A DNA stretch of 64,000 nucleotides from CAZPXZ01 sp965221505 (GTDB lineage Bacteria; Pseudomonadota; Alphaproteobacteria; Rhodobacterales; CAZPXZ01): the NCBI GenBank assembly GCA_965221505.1, contig CBDCSI010000001.1, positions 682,001 to 746,000 on the forward strand, read 5' to 3'. The position numbers and the translations under genes were made by a program. The notes below the pieces were generated by a model. The model searched no databases. It had not been told where the DNA came from and saw only the letters and a list, made by a program, of their open reading frames with translations. Shown here piece after piece: positions 9,701 through 17,256 of the stretch (its first letter is position 1; each line of letters begins with the position of its first letter).

Positions 9701-9770
9701 CGATTACACGACGGGGTTGCGGCAGCCGCCGAGAAACGCTCGTCCTGGAGGAACCGGATCCAGAAAGTGA
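6768..9770 (+). CDS. HelD-type UvrD/Rep superfamily 1 helicase with embedded nuclease-like domain and C-terminal zinc ribbons
   Basis: A 1000-residue protein collinear with Escherichia coli helicase IV: N-terminal HelD domain, Walker A AAAGSGKT (about 250-258), motif II DEFQD (about 624), GDDWQAIYRFGG (about 654), TTFRCD motif and VHGSKGLEADY (about 790). Between the two RecA-like parts lies an insert of roughly 130 residues (about 400-530) with FEECEIANFL, YKPDFRLPEHGLYIEHFG and MIETFS, which looks like a PD-(D/E)XK-type restriction-endonuclease fold (Asp of PDF, Glu of IEH). The last 110 residues hold topoisomerase-type C4 zinc ribbons (CPRC...YGCSNYPLC, CPHC...CRDC, CPKC...GCSTFPDC). Likely role: DNA repair or clearance of foreign or stalled DNA. 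Helicase assignment is firm; nuclease activity is inferred. Confidence 0.9.
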   Translation: MSDLQTGTKGGVPGSPTDASSFRPSSSTVGILFETERTGLARLLCSVLCPHHAGKASVSAEAVRLRFGSRSVDFSPGRIDSVEVEVGVFFSGVRIRHSTGRARVSGLTRSDATGLAEAVDTARCDWWRRALGRKLALLHSVREQLAELANPSRYMTADALRDLPARARAVAGEFPARWPTALSDVPEIRVLRDVRAFLEKPDEARANANKAFVAEELIRSRSFFDRVEARPLTDEQRRAVVVDERRNLVVAAAGSGKTSAIVAKTGWLVRKGYRKPSELLLLAFARDARDEMEMRIGRRLGASIAHDMTVRTFHSLSLAIVGEVEGKRPALAAVAENDRALFGLVKGFVADLLADPALSSTLQDWFQEEFAPYRSVHEFRNWGEYHDYIRKFDIRSLKGETVRSFEECEIANFLYLNGIRYEYEPPYEHDLATAEKRQYKPDFRLPEHGLYIEHFGIDAHGNTAPFVDRQKYLQEMEWKRSVHSERGTVMIETFSHERSDGVLLRNLTEKLAKYGVTLAPIPREEVFAILDRQGRVDPFTRLVATFLQHFKGSRTSCSEVLKRAGAGRSGKRARAFLGVFQSIYERYEAALARSGEIDFHDMINRATDLVESGRYRSPFTYILVDEFQDISTSRARLLRALLDRTPGSQLFAVGDDWQAIYRFGGSDIAVMREFGEHFGAFERIDLTTTFRCDAGIAETATDFVLRNPSQIRKAVRASRRSTRPAVYVGLADEGNPSLLKEALDRIARDARGYSGDSKVLVMGRYRHQRPRYLKALPKRYPGLRFSWKTVHGSKGLEADYAIVLGLRSGKYGFPSEIADDPLLELVLAAPESHPNAEERRLFYVALTRARRKAFLLADGDPPSEFVAELVRDGCDIEVFGRPPEGDVPCPRCVGGRLVRRENSRSKSAFYGCSNYPLCEHTTPACPHCGMGLPLRRGEDYRCRDCDGRIDACPKCDGWMEVRMGRFGRFRGCSTFPDCDYTTGLRQPPRNARPGGTGSRK

Positions 9771-10006
9771 GATGTGCCATGGCCACCGCAAGGCGGTCGC
9801 TGCTGCAGGACTTCGAACGGAGCGAAACACAGAGAATTGGTCAAGGGAACGAGTCGGCGTTCGTGCGCGAGACCTACCATGCCGGCCCCCCCGGATTCGG
9901 GGACCTGACGACGTTCGAACGCACTCGTCGGACGCAGGTCAACGTCTGGGTTCCGGGTTCCGTCCGTCGGGGATGAACGAGATCAAACCGGAGGCGAGCG
10001 TCCGCT

Positions 10007-10930
10007 TCAGGCGGCGAGACGCTCCAGAATCCGTTCCGCAATCAGGTTTCCGGTACGAACGTTGGATTCTACCGTCACTCCGGCGATGTGGGGCGTGAGA
10101 AAGACGTTCAGACCACGGAATCGGGCACCCATTTCTGCCGTAAGAGGTTCGGTCTCGAAGACGTCGAGTGCGGCCCCGGCAATCTGGCCGGACGCCAACG
10201 CGCCGACGAGCGCATCCTCGTCCACCACGCCGCCTCGCGCCGTGTTGATCAGGACCGACCCGGGCCGCATTAGCGCGAGCCGTCTCGCATTCGCCAGGTG
10301 TCGGGTGTCTTGCGCGAGCGGGACATGCAGGCTGACCGCATCCGCTTCCCGGAACACGTCGTCGACGCTTCGTCTCCCGACCGAGGACCAGACCGGGTCG
10401 TCGTCGGCGACGTGCGGGTCGGCCGCGAGAACCGTCATTCCGAGCGCCCGGGCCCGGGTCGCGGTCGCGCGGGCAATGCTGCCGAGGCCGAGAAGTCCCA
10501 GCGTTCGGCCGCTCGCTTCGTGTCCGATCGCCGCTTCGCGAGGCCAGGCGCCGGCGGCGACCTCGGCGGAACGCGTCCAGGCGCCCCGAAACAACAGCAG
10601 CATGGCCGCAACGACATACTCCGCGACGGAATCGCGATTTGCGCCGGTCGCCGGATAGACGGCGATGCCGCGTCTTCGACACGCGTCGAGATCGATATTG
10701 TCGAGCCCGACTCCGAGCCGCCCGACACATGTCAGGCGGACGGCGCCGGCCAGCAGTTCCCCGCGGACCTCTACCCGGTTGCGTACGATCAGGGCGTCCG
10801 CGTCCTGCAGGAGGTCGGCCAGCGCGGCCGGTCTGTCCGCGAGCCCGGGATCGTAGTGGGTCTCGACTCTCACGCGCAATCGCCGAACGGCGGAATCGTC
10901 CATGAACTCCGCGACCACTACTTTCGGCAT
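10007..10930 (-). CDS. D-2-hydroxyacid dehydrogenase, sulfolactate dehydrogenase (SlcC)-like
   Basis: A 307-residue NAD(P)-dependent dehydrogenase of the D-isomer-specific 2-hydroxyacid family. Visible are the catalytic-domain motif RLGVGLDNIDLDACRRRGI, the Rossmann glycine motif GLLGLGSIA, the Arg region NTARGGVVDEDALVGAL and the Glu/His pair in DVFETEPL and LTPHIAGVT. The N-terminus (MPKVVVAEFMDDSAV, YDPGL, DALIVRNRVEVRGELL) resembles (S)-sulfolactate dehydrogenase SlcC more than phosphoglycerate dehydrogenase; this is from memory and not conclusive. ATG 10930 is supported by AGGAGG nine bases upstream. It lies in the same orientation as a PfkB kinase 312 bases upstream. Confidence 0.85.
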   Translation of the reverse strand: MPKVVVAEFMDDSAVRRLRVRVETHYDPGLADRPAALADLLQDADALIVRNRVEVRGELLAGAVRLTCVGRLGVGLDNIDLDACRRRGIAVYPATGANRDSVAEYVVAAMLLLFRGAWTRSAEVAAGAWPREAAIGHEASGRTLGLLGLGSIARATATRARALGMTVLAADPHVADDDPVWSSVGRRSVDDVFREADAVSLHVPLAQDTRHLANARRLALMRPGSVLINTARGGVVDEDALVGALASGQIAGAALDVFETEPLTAEMGARFRGLNVFLTPHIAGVTVESNVRTGNLIAERILERLAA

Positions 10931-11242
10931 GGTCCTCTGCCTCCTGTGGCTCCTGATCCCGATGCGGCGGGCGCCCCTTCCACCGCTCTGGCTACGGTAG
11001 CGCGGCTTCGGTGCGGAACCGGCCCGACGCCGAAGGGAACCGACCGGTCGTTCCGAAGTCTGGGCACGATCGTTCGATGCCGCATCCCTCTCGTGCTGGC
11101 GTCGCATTCCCCGGTTGGACTGGCCTCAGCGAGACTGGTTTCCCCTGTTATTACCGGTCCGCCGGGAGTAAGGCGCACGGGCTACGGGCAAAGCTGCGCA
11201 TGGTCTCGCTACACGAGGCGGTCCCGCTGCGTTCCGAGTCGA
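10931..11242 (-). other. Intergenic region between PfkB kinase and hydroxyacid dehydrogenase
   Basis: About 310 bases with no supported gene. Apart from the AGGAGG ribosome-binding site next to position 10931 I see no clear terminator or promoter, so whether the two flanking minus-strand genes are cotranscribed is open. Confidence 0.4.
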
Positions 11243-12124
11243 TCAGCCGTAGGTGGCGTGCAGAAGCGCTTCCGTCTGTTCCCGGGTATGCGCATCCGGA
11301 CCCTTGCCGCCGTCCGTGCAGTAGAGCGCTGCCGCAGAGTTGGCGAAACGAATTGCGGACTCCTCGTCGGCGCGCTCGGCGAGGCGGAGCGCGAACGCTC
11401 CGTGCCATACGTCTCCCGCGCCCAGCGTGTCTGTCGCCTGAACGTGGGGCGGCCTGACCTGCCGCAACCCTTCGCCGTCGAAACAGTACGTGCCGGCCGC
11501 GCCGTCGGTTGCGCATACCCAGCCGTCGATTCGCCGTCGCGCAACGTTAAGTGCCACACGCAGGCTGCGGCACTCCGCGTAGGACAGGAGTCCCTGTGCA
11601 GAGAACGCCACATGCGTCGCCAGCCGCAGGAGTTCCTCGTCGACGGGAGCCTCGGCGTCCAGCACGCCCGGCACCCCCAGGACTCGCGCGTGGCGAAGAG
11701 CAGATATCGCCCCGGCTGGCCATCGGGTGTCTGCCAGGACAGCGTCGACGGGCCCGAGACGTTCGTCATCCATCTCCTGGACGAGCCCTTCGCCGGGAAA
11801 GCAGACAATCTGGCGCTCGCCCGAGCGGTCGATGCACACGGACGAGAAACCCGTTCGCCCGCCAGAGGCCTGAACCAGGGACGTGTCGACGCCGTTCGCC
11901 TGAAGACGGGCGAGAGTCAGGCTTCCGACCTCGTCTTCGCCGACCCGTGCGGCGAGTTGGGCGATACCGCCGAGACGCGCAACGGCGCTCGCGGCCACGC
12001 CGGCGCAGCCGCCGAGATCCGTTCGCGCCTTCTGCGTCCGAAACTTCAGCGGTCCTTGAGGAAAGTCTTCGAGTTCGAAGACGAAGTCGATTACCGCAAG
12101 TCCGCAGACCAGCACTCTTGCCAT
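11243..12124 (-). CDS. PfkB-family sugar kinase, YihV (sulfofructose kinase)-like
   Basis: A 293-residue ribokinase-fold kinase. The substrate-side motif GGCAGVAASAVARLG and the ATP/anion-hole motif DTLGAGDVWHGAFALRLAE with catalytic Asp are intact. By eye it follows Escherichia coli YihV closely: GLAVIDFVFELEDFP, the Lys of GPLKFR, DAVLADTRWPAGA and HVAFSAQGL align with YihV segments, including a Lys and an Arg I recall as sulfosugar-binding. Other PfkB subfamilies remain possible, because one further expected position (Asn before YP in YihV) is not matched. Together with the downstream SlcC-like dehydrogenase it may act on a sulfonated or ordinary three- to six-carbon substrate; no aldolase is nearby. 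Confidence 0.82.
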   Translation of the reverse strand: MARVLVCGLAVIDFVFELEDFPQGPLKFRTQKARTDLGGCAGVAASAVARLGGIAQLAARVGEDEVGSLTLARLQANGVDTSLVQASGGRTGFSSVCIDRSGERQIVCFPGEGLVQEMDDERLGPVDAVLADTRWPAGAISALRHARVLGVPGVLDAEAPVDEELLRLATHVAFSAQGLLSYAECRSLRVALNVARRRIDGWVCATDGAAGTYCFDGEGLRQVRPPHVQATDTLGAGDVWHGAFALRLAERADEESAIRFANSAAALYCTDGGKGPDAHTREQTEALLHATYG

Positions 12125-13336
12125 GGCAGTATCCAGGGTTGTCTTGGTGCAGCGGATCGTAGCGTCGCGCTACGGGAATCGTCGGGCGGGATTCGTTCCT
12201 TCGGCGGACAGGAACTCCGGGCGGCGCTTCGTCCTTCCGGCAACTCGACAGAAGAACGACGAAGTCGAACTGTGCCGGCGCCAGCGTACCCTTCGACGGC
12301 TGCCCGACATCTCCGATCTACGATCGGCCCGCAACACTCGACACCAAGCGATGTTCCCTGGTCGTTCCGTTCGACGCGGCTGGACGGGCGGCCAGCGCGC
12401 GTCTGGGCCCGGCCCTGGTGAATCGGACGGGCTGGTCGTCTGCTTGTCCCTGAGGGTGGATGTGCCGTCCAGGCGGCAACGCTCTCCCTCCGCGCTGGCT
12501 CGTCGAACGGATTGGCGCACGAACGAGGCGCTTCCGAGCCGAATCCGATTACGCGGTGGGGTCGCGTCTGCCGAGCCGCGTACGAATTGCGTACGTCGCG
12601 ACCCACTTCGTGAAACGCCCCGTCGCCCTCGGTAAGGGCCTGACGTGCAGGAACTCGGGTGGGCGGAGTCGGACCCGCCGGAAAGCCGAAAAGAGGATTC
12701 TCCGCCGTTCTCCCGCCTTATCCGTCCGAATCAGGGAATCGGTCGTGAACGGAATGGCTAGTCTCCCGAGGAACCGCACACGCCGCCGAACCGCGCCGGA
12801 GCGTCGATCGATGCAGGAGATTCGGGACCGCCGTCGACTTGCGCCGCCCAAACAATGACGCAGCTGGTGCGCGTTCTACGAGAGGACAGAAACTTGGGAC
12901 CTGCGGTACCGACCGAAGCCCGCAGAATTGCGCGTCTTGCGTCTTGGCCAGTACCGCAATCCCTATTCGAGTGCGCGCGCTCGGCATCGAGTGCGAACTA
13001 CTGCCGCTGCCGAGCATCCCAGAATTGACCTCCAAGTGTACGAAGGGAACGCTTTCTCGAAGAATATCGACACTCCGGCTAACCGAAGTATTGCGAACAC
13101 CCATGCCGATTCACAATTTCCGGAGTTTCGAGGGACAGACAATTGCGCGGATACGACGGTTGAACGCTCTTGTACGCCGCTCTATATGTAAGTGCCAAGC
13201 GATAACTGGCCATAGGGGAACGGGGTCCGCGGCTGAGGCGCGTTCTGACAACCTCCTGGACTCCTGGACCTGACTCCGCTCGGTCGGCCATGACAGCGCT
13301 CGGAATGCGGGTACGGAACTTCGGGGACACCGGCTC
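12125..13336 (+). other. Gene-poor region, 1.2 kb, with falling GC content
   Basis: Several overlapping open frames cross this stretch on both strands but none reads like a protein family and none has a convincing ribosome-binding site. The right part (about 12900-13330) is noticeably more AT-rich than the flanks, as is the gene pair that follows, which suggests the left flank of an inserted segment. I see no transposase remnant, tRNA target or flanking direct repeat. Confidence 0.45.
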
Positions 13337-14038
13337 ATGGAACAAGTCGCTACGAGAACCGCGGAGCCGGATGAGGTGCAGACGCTATTCGTCGAGTTGG
13401 CGATCGTCCTGGTGACTTCCCGGAGCGATCCGTCAATCCTGAATCCGGACTTTCTTCGGCACAACGGAATTGTCGACAAGGGCCTTCCCTTGACCCGGTC
13501 GCCTGTTTCGACTCCCATGTTTTCTCAGGTCGAATTTGACGAGGGAATCACAATTCGAGCCGACCCGGATCGGTTCGTTTTCGAGCAACGCGGTCACCCG
13601 TTGTCGAACGAAGCCTGCCTCGCTCCGACGATCGCCTCGAAGTTTATCGAAACCGTTCCGACCCTGGGGTACGTTGCGGTCGGAGTCAACCCGAAGCGCA
13701 TCCTGCCTACCAATAATTCCGAGCGTTCCGATACCCTGAATTTCTTCGTCGACCAGGGAGACTGGACGTCGTTCGACAACATACGTCCCAATGGCCAATT
13801 CAGGACGTACTATGAATTTGACGACCGAACCGTTTCAATTGAGCTTAAGCCGGTCGTGATCAAGGAAGACGACGAGGTTGTCTCCAACGGACTGTCGTAT
13901 TCCGCTAACGTGCATCGGGACGTGTCGGAGGAGGGAGAATGGAAATCCGCCGAGAATGCGAGGAAAATACTCGGGCGTTGGGAAGAGGACGTAAAGGACT
14001 TTGAACGGTTGGTCCGAGTTTGGCTGCCGAGGGCTTGA
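13337..14038 (+). CDS. Unrecognised protein, 233 residues, lower-GC
   Basis: I do not recognise this family. The composition is that of a real soluble protein (balanced charge, aromatic-rich stretches such as FRTYYEFDDRTVSIELKPV, few Arg runs), unlike the shadow frames around it. There is no signal peptide or membrane segment. The end forms an acidic/basic amphipathic helix (ENARKILGRWEEDVKDFERL). Codon use has more A/T in third positions than the flanking operons. The next gene starts 6 bases after its stop, so the two form a unit. The ATG at 13337 has only a weak GGGGA upstream. Confidence 0.6.
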   Translation: MEQVATRTAEPDEVQTLFVELAIVLVTSRSDPSILNPDFLRHNGIVDKGLPLTRSPVSTPMFSQVEFDEGITIRADPDRFVFEQRGHPLSNEACLAPTIASKFIETVPTLGYVAVGVNPKRILPTNNSERSDTLNFFVDQGDWTSFDNIRPNGQFRTYYEFDDRTVSIELKPVVIKEDDEVVSNGLSYSANVHRDVSEEGEWKSAENARKILGRWEEDVKDFERLVRVWLPRA

Positions 14039-14044
14039 TTTTTC

Positions 14045-14842
14045 GTGAGCGGACCCTTCCCAGGCATTGCGGCGCGACGCAAAGACGTCGGGTTCCTTTC
14101 CGAACCGGCATCGTCACTTACGCGCCGTAGTTGGGACTACGACGATGTGCGCCCGTTCGCGCGACAACTGTCCTGCACGCGAGGCCCGGGCGCCGGGGAC
14201 CAATCGCTACAGCCTCATTCCCGCTTCGAGAGTGAAGGTTGGCGCTTCTCTTCGGAAGAGTTGACCCTGCCCGACGGCGAGTGGCGTGACGCATACTCCA
14301 GCGTCACCATCGTACCGCACCGAGGGGAGGCGGCAATTTCGGAGACAGAGGGAAGAGATCTGCGGTGGCCAGGGAACTGCTTCGCGTATCGCCGAACGTG
14401 GATTACCGAGGCGGTTCGCGCCAAGTCACAGGAAGCGGAGGAATGCACCGGGCAAGACCGCTACCCTGGTATGGCCACGGAGCTTCGGGAAGCGATGCGT
14501 GAACTGGACGACGCAGAAGAGGATGCACGGGAGGACGGGTTCCCAATCCCGTCGACTGTCGCAATTCGAAATTCGAGACGAATTCTGAGGGAGCTGTACG
14601 AGTTTTCGCCTCAGTACTTTGCGGTTTATCCGGATCCGGATGGGGGTATAGCGATCCATGCACAGAAAGCCAGGGGGTCTTCAGTGATCCTCATTCTCGA
14701 ATCGGACGGCGGAGCGTTGTGTCTGGTTCATACGAAGGGGAAGAGCCGACGGGCGCGGTACGGCGAAACCGGGAGACTGCCGGACGCGTTCGTTCGGGAG
14801 GCCCTGGAGGAACTCGACTGGACAGGGCGTCGGGACTCATGA
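14045..14842 (+). CDS. Unrecognised protein with conserved-looking C-terminal domain, up to 265 residues
   Basis: The frame opens with GTG at 14045, six bases after the preceding stop. The N-terminal 140 residues look weakly protein-like, while the last 100 residues form a convincing domain: IPSTVAIRNSRRILRELYEF, YFAVYPDPDGGIAIHA, SVILILESDGGALCLVH and RLPDAFVREALEEL. I recall proteins of this pattern as short hypotheticals in other proteobacteria but can name no function. An internal ATG at 14471 would give a 123-residue protein containing just the good domain, though it lacks a clear ribosome-binding site. A frameshift or decayed N-terminus is possible. Confidence 0.5.
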   Translation: MSGPFPGIAARRKDVGFLSEPASSLTRRSWDYDDVRPFARQLSCTRGPGAGDQSLQPHSRFESEGWRFSSEELTLPDGEWRDAYSSVTIVPHRGEAAISETEGRDLRWPGNCFAYRRTWITEAVRAKSQEAEECTGQDRYPGMATELREAMRELDDAEEDAREDGFPIPSTVAIRNSRRILRELYEFSPQYFAVYPDPDGGIAIHAQKARGSSVILILESDGGALCLVHTKGKSRRARYGETGRLPDAFVREALEELDWTGRRDS

Positions 14843-15490
14843 CCGTCGGCAAGGAGGTTCAATGCGCGGACGGGGCGGGGAGACGGCGTACTCGAGGGAT
14901 TACGCAAGGCGAGCGCGTCGGGGAAGGGCGCCCTGCCGCGCGTTTCTCGAACGGCGTGGGGTACGTCGTATTTCGGTTGACAGGCGTGACAGTGCCTCAG
15001 AGCCGGGGTTGTCGACGATAGCGGAACGGGTTGGATTTCCACTGGGGTCGGACGTCTTGGGGATGGGCGGCGGCACGGCAGGAGTAGCCGGCTCCGACGC
15101 GCGGTAAAGCGATGTCTTGCCGCCGGAAGAGAACCCGTATCATGCGAACAACGCGTTATCCGATATCGCGACCGTACTGCGTGACGAGCGACAGCTGCAC
15201 GCGCGAGAACTGGCGGGTGCGTCAGGCTGGCTCCAGGGCGCGAGCGGCTTCGGCGAGACCGAGTCCGTGGTTTGTAGCGCTTGCCCGCAGCGTTTGTCAG
15301 GCAACTTGCAGAGACGTCCGAAGCGAGCATGATTCGACGGAGCGGTTGCTCGCGTACGGATGAGGCGGACTCCCCCTGGTCAGTAGGGGACGCGTGATCG
15401 ACCGCAGGCTTCGGGAGGTTCCGCCGGCAAACGGAACGGCCGCTATCGCGGGTTCGGCGACCGGTCCTGACTTTCGTGGGGGGATTTCGT
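14843..15490 (+). other. Gene-poor region, 650 bases, with two doubtful small frames
   Basis: Two short frames deserve mention. One starts at ATG 14862 behind a good AAGGAGG (14850-14856) and would encode 81 Arg-rich residues ending at 15107. Another runs from about 15108 to 15332 and contains a protein-like stretch (ENPYHANNALSDIATVL) without a good start; it could be a fragment of a lost gene. Neither is convincing. The right end must carry the promoter of the TcuA-like gene. Confidence 0.35.
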
Positions 15491-16972
15491 ATGACTTCGG
15501 TTGACGTCGTCGTTGTGGGTGCGGGCAACGCCGCCTTCTGCGCGGCGCATGCCGCACGCGAGGCGGGGGCGTCGGTCCTCATGCTGGAGCGGGCACCGGA
15601 GGAGGAGAACGGCGGCAACTCCCGATTCACCGCCGGCGCGTTCCGCTTCGCCCATGACGGCGCGGCGGACATCCGTGCGCTCTGCCCCGAGCTGACCGAT
15701 GCCGAGGTCGAGAGTTCGGATTTCGGCCGGTATTCCGAGGACGATTTCTACGAGGACATGTTCCGAATCACGCGAAACCGCTCCGATCCGGATCTGTGCG
15801 CCCGGTTGGTCTCGCATTCGCGCGGAACGCTGCAGTGGCTTCGCGACAAGGGCGTCCGCTTCATGCCCATCTACGGCCGACAGGCGTTCCGGGTCGACGG
15901 CCGCTTCCGCTTTTGGGGCGGACTTACGCTGGAGGCCTGGGGCGGCGGACCGACGCTGGTGGACGCCCACACGCGGATCGCCCGCGCCTCCGGCATCGAG
16001 ATTCGCTACGGCGCGCGCGCCGTCGCGCTGATGCAGGACGGCTGTCGGATCCGGGGCGTCAGGGTTCGGGAGGCCGGCCGAACCGCGGAGGTGGAAGCGG
16101 GCGCCGTGATTCTCGCCGCCGGCGGCTTTCAGGCCGACCCGGAGTGGCGAACGCGCTACCTCGGACCGGGATGGGAGCTGGCCAGAGTTCGCGGCACGAG
16201 GTTCAACACCGGCGACGGAATCCGCATGGCGCTCGAGATCGGGGCGGCGTCCTTCGGCAACTGGTCGGGATGCCACGCGGTGGCGTGGGACTACAACGCG
16301 CCCGAGTTCGGGGACCTGGCCGTCGGCGACGGCTTCCAGAAGCACAGCTACCCCTGGGGCGTGATCGTGAACGCGGACGGGCGGCGCTTCGTCGACGAGG
16401 GCGCGGATTTCCGCAACTACACCTATGCGCGATACGGCAGGACGATCCTGGAGCAGCCGGACAGCTTCGCCTGGCAGGTGTTCGATGCTCAAGTTTCCCG
16501 TCTCCTGCAGGACGAGTACCGCATTCGACAGGTGACGCGGGTCACGGCGAATTCGCTCGAGGAACTCGCGGACCGAATGGACGGCGTGGACCCGGAGGGG
16601 TTCCTTGAGGAGATGGCCTCGTTCAACGCCGCGGTGGATACCGACACCCCGTTCGATCCGTCGGTGAAAGACGGGCGAAGCGCGCGCGGTCTCGCCGTAG
16701 AGAAGTCGAACTGGGCCAACACCCTCAGCGTGCCTCCGTTCGAGGCTTATCGGGTGGGCTGCGGCATCACCTTCACCTTCGGCGGTCTGCGGATCGATCC
16801 GTATACCGCGCAGGTGCTGGATACGGACCTGGAGCCGATACCGGGACTTTTCGCGGCCGGCGAACTGGTCGGAGGCCTGTTCTGGTTCAACTATCCGGGC
16901 GGAACGGGTCTGACCGCCGGGGCGGTATTCGGCCGGCTGGCCGGCGAATCGGCCGCTTCGGGCGTCGGCTGA
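15491..16972 (+). CDS. tcuA: FAD-dependent tricarballylate dehydrogenase-like flavoprotein (TcuA family)
   Basis: A 493-residue flavoprotein of the succinate dehydrogenase/fumarate reductase flavoprotein superfamily. The N-terminal dinucleotide fold is VVVVGAGNAAFCAAHAAREAG with the acidic ribose ligand in MLERAP; GGNSRFTAGAFRF and the C-terminal GELVGGLFWFNYPGGTGLT bind FAD. TcuA oxidises tricarballylate to cis-aconitate and passes electrons to TcuB, but no tcuB neighbour is present here, so a related carboxylate or steroid-like substrate is possible. ATG 15491 is chosen over GTG 15476 because GGGGGG lies seven bases before it and the Rossmann fold begins right after. It precedes a sugar importer operon on the same strand. 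Confidence 0.8.
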   Translation: MTSVDVVVVGAGNAAFCAAHAAREAGASVLMLERAPEEENGGNSRFTAGAFRFAHDGAADIRALCPELTDAEVESSDFGRYSEDDFYEDMFRITRNRSDPDLCARLVSHSRGTLQWLRDKGVRFMPIYGRQAFRVDGRFRFWGGLTLEAWGGGPTLVDAHTRIARASGIEIRYGARAVALMQDGCRIRGVRVREAGRTAEVEAGAVILAAGGFQADPEWRTRYLGPGWELARVRGTRFNTGDGIRMALEIGAASFGNWSGCHAVAWDYNAPEFGDLAVGDGFQKHSYPWGVIVNADGRRFVDEGADFRNYTYARYGRTILEQPDSFAWQVFDAQVSRLLQDEYRIRQVTRVTANSLEELADRMDGVDPEGFLEEMASFNAAVDTDTPFDPSVKDGRSARGLAVEKSNWANTLSVPPFEAYRVGCGITFTFGGLRIDPYTAQVLDTDLEPIPGLFAAGELVGGLFWFNYPGGTGLTAGAVFGRLAGESAASGVG

Positions 16973-17115
16973 CGGGTGCGGTTCGCGACCGGCCGAGGCG
17001 GACCCGGTCGGAGACCCCGGCGTCCTGCCGGCTCGCGCCACCGGTTCCGACCGGCTCCCCGCTTCCGATCCGGTTGCGGGCGGGTTCGGTCCCGTACGGG
17101 AGAGCGGCCGGGGAC

Positions 17116-17143
17116 TTGCGCATCGCCGGGCCGTGGCTAGCAT
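17116..17143 (+). promoter_or_regulatory. Weak sigma70-type promoter candidate for the sugar importer operon
   Basis: TTGCGC (17116-17121) and TAGCAT (17138-17143) are separated by 16 bases, giving a 5' leader of about 105 bases before the SBP start. The -35 match is modest, so this is only a candidate. Confidence 0.3.
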
Positions 17144-17256
17144 GGCAAGGATCAAGGGGAGGAATTGCCGATCGGGTATTGGCGCTCGTTCCTCCTGCAC
17201 CCGGCGGGCGTCGGATATCGCGCTCGCGGGAAAGAGTTCATAGGAGGAATCCGACA

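Noticed and set aside
9779..9976. Small frame starting MATARRSLLQDFERSE after the helicase gene
   Set aside because: The frame is open from inside the helicase gene, has no ribosome-binding site and no recognisable pattern.
12718..13273. Opposed 128- and 144-residue frames in the 1.2 kb gap
   Set aside because: Neither has a start signal or family resemblance; both look like chance frames in AT-richer DNA.
14862..15107. 81-residue frame behind a good AAGGAGG
   Set aside because: The product is Arg-rich and not protein-like; the ribosome-binding site alone is not enough.
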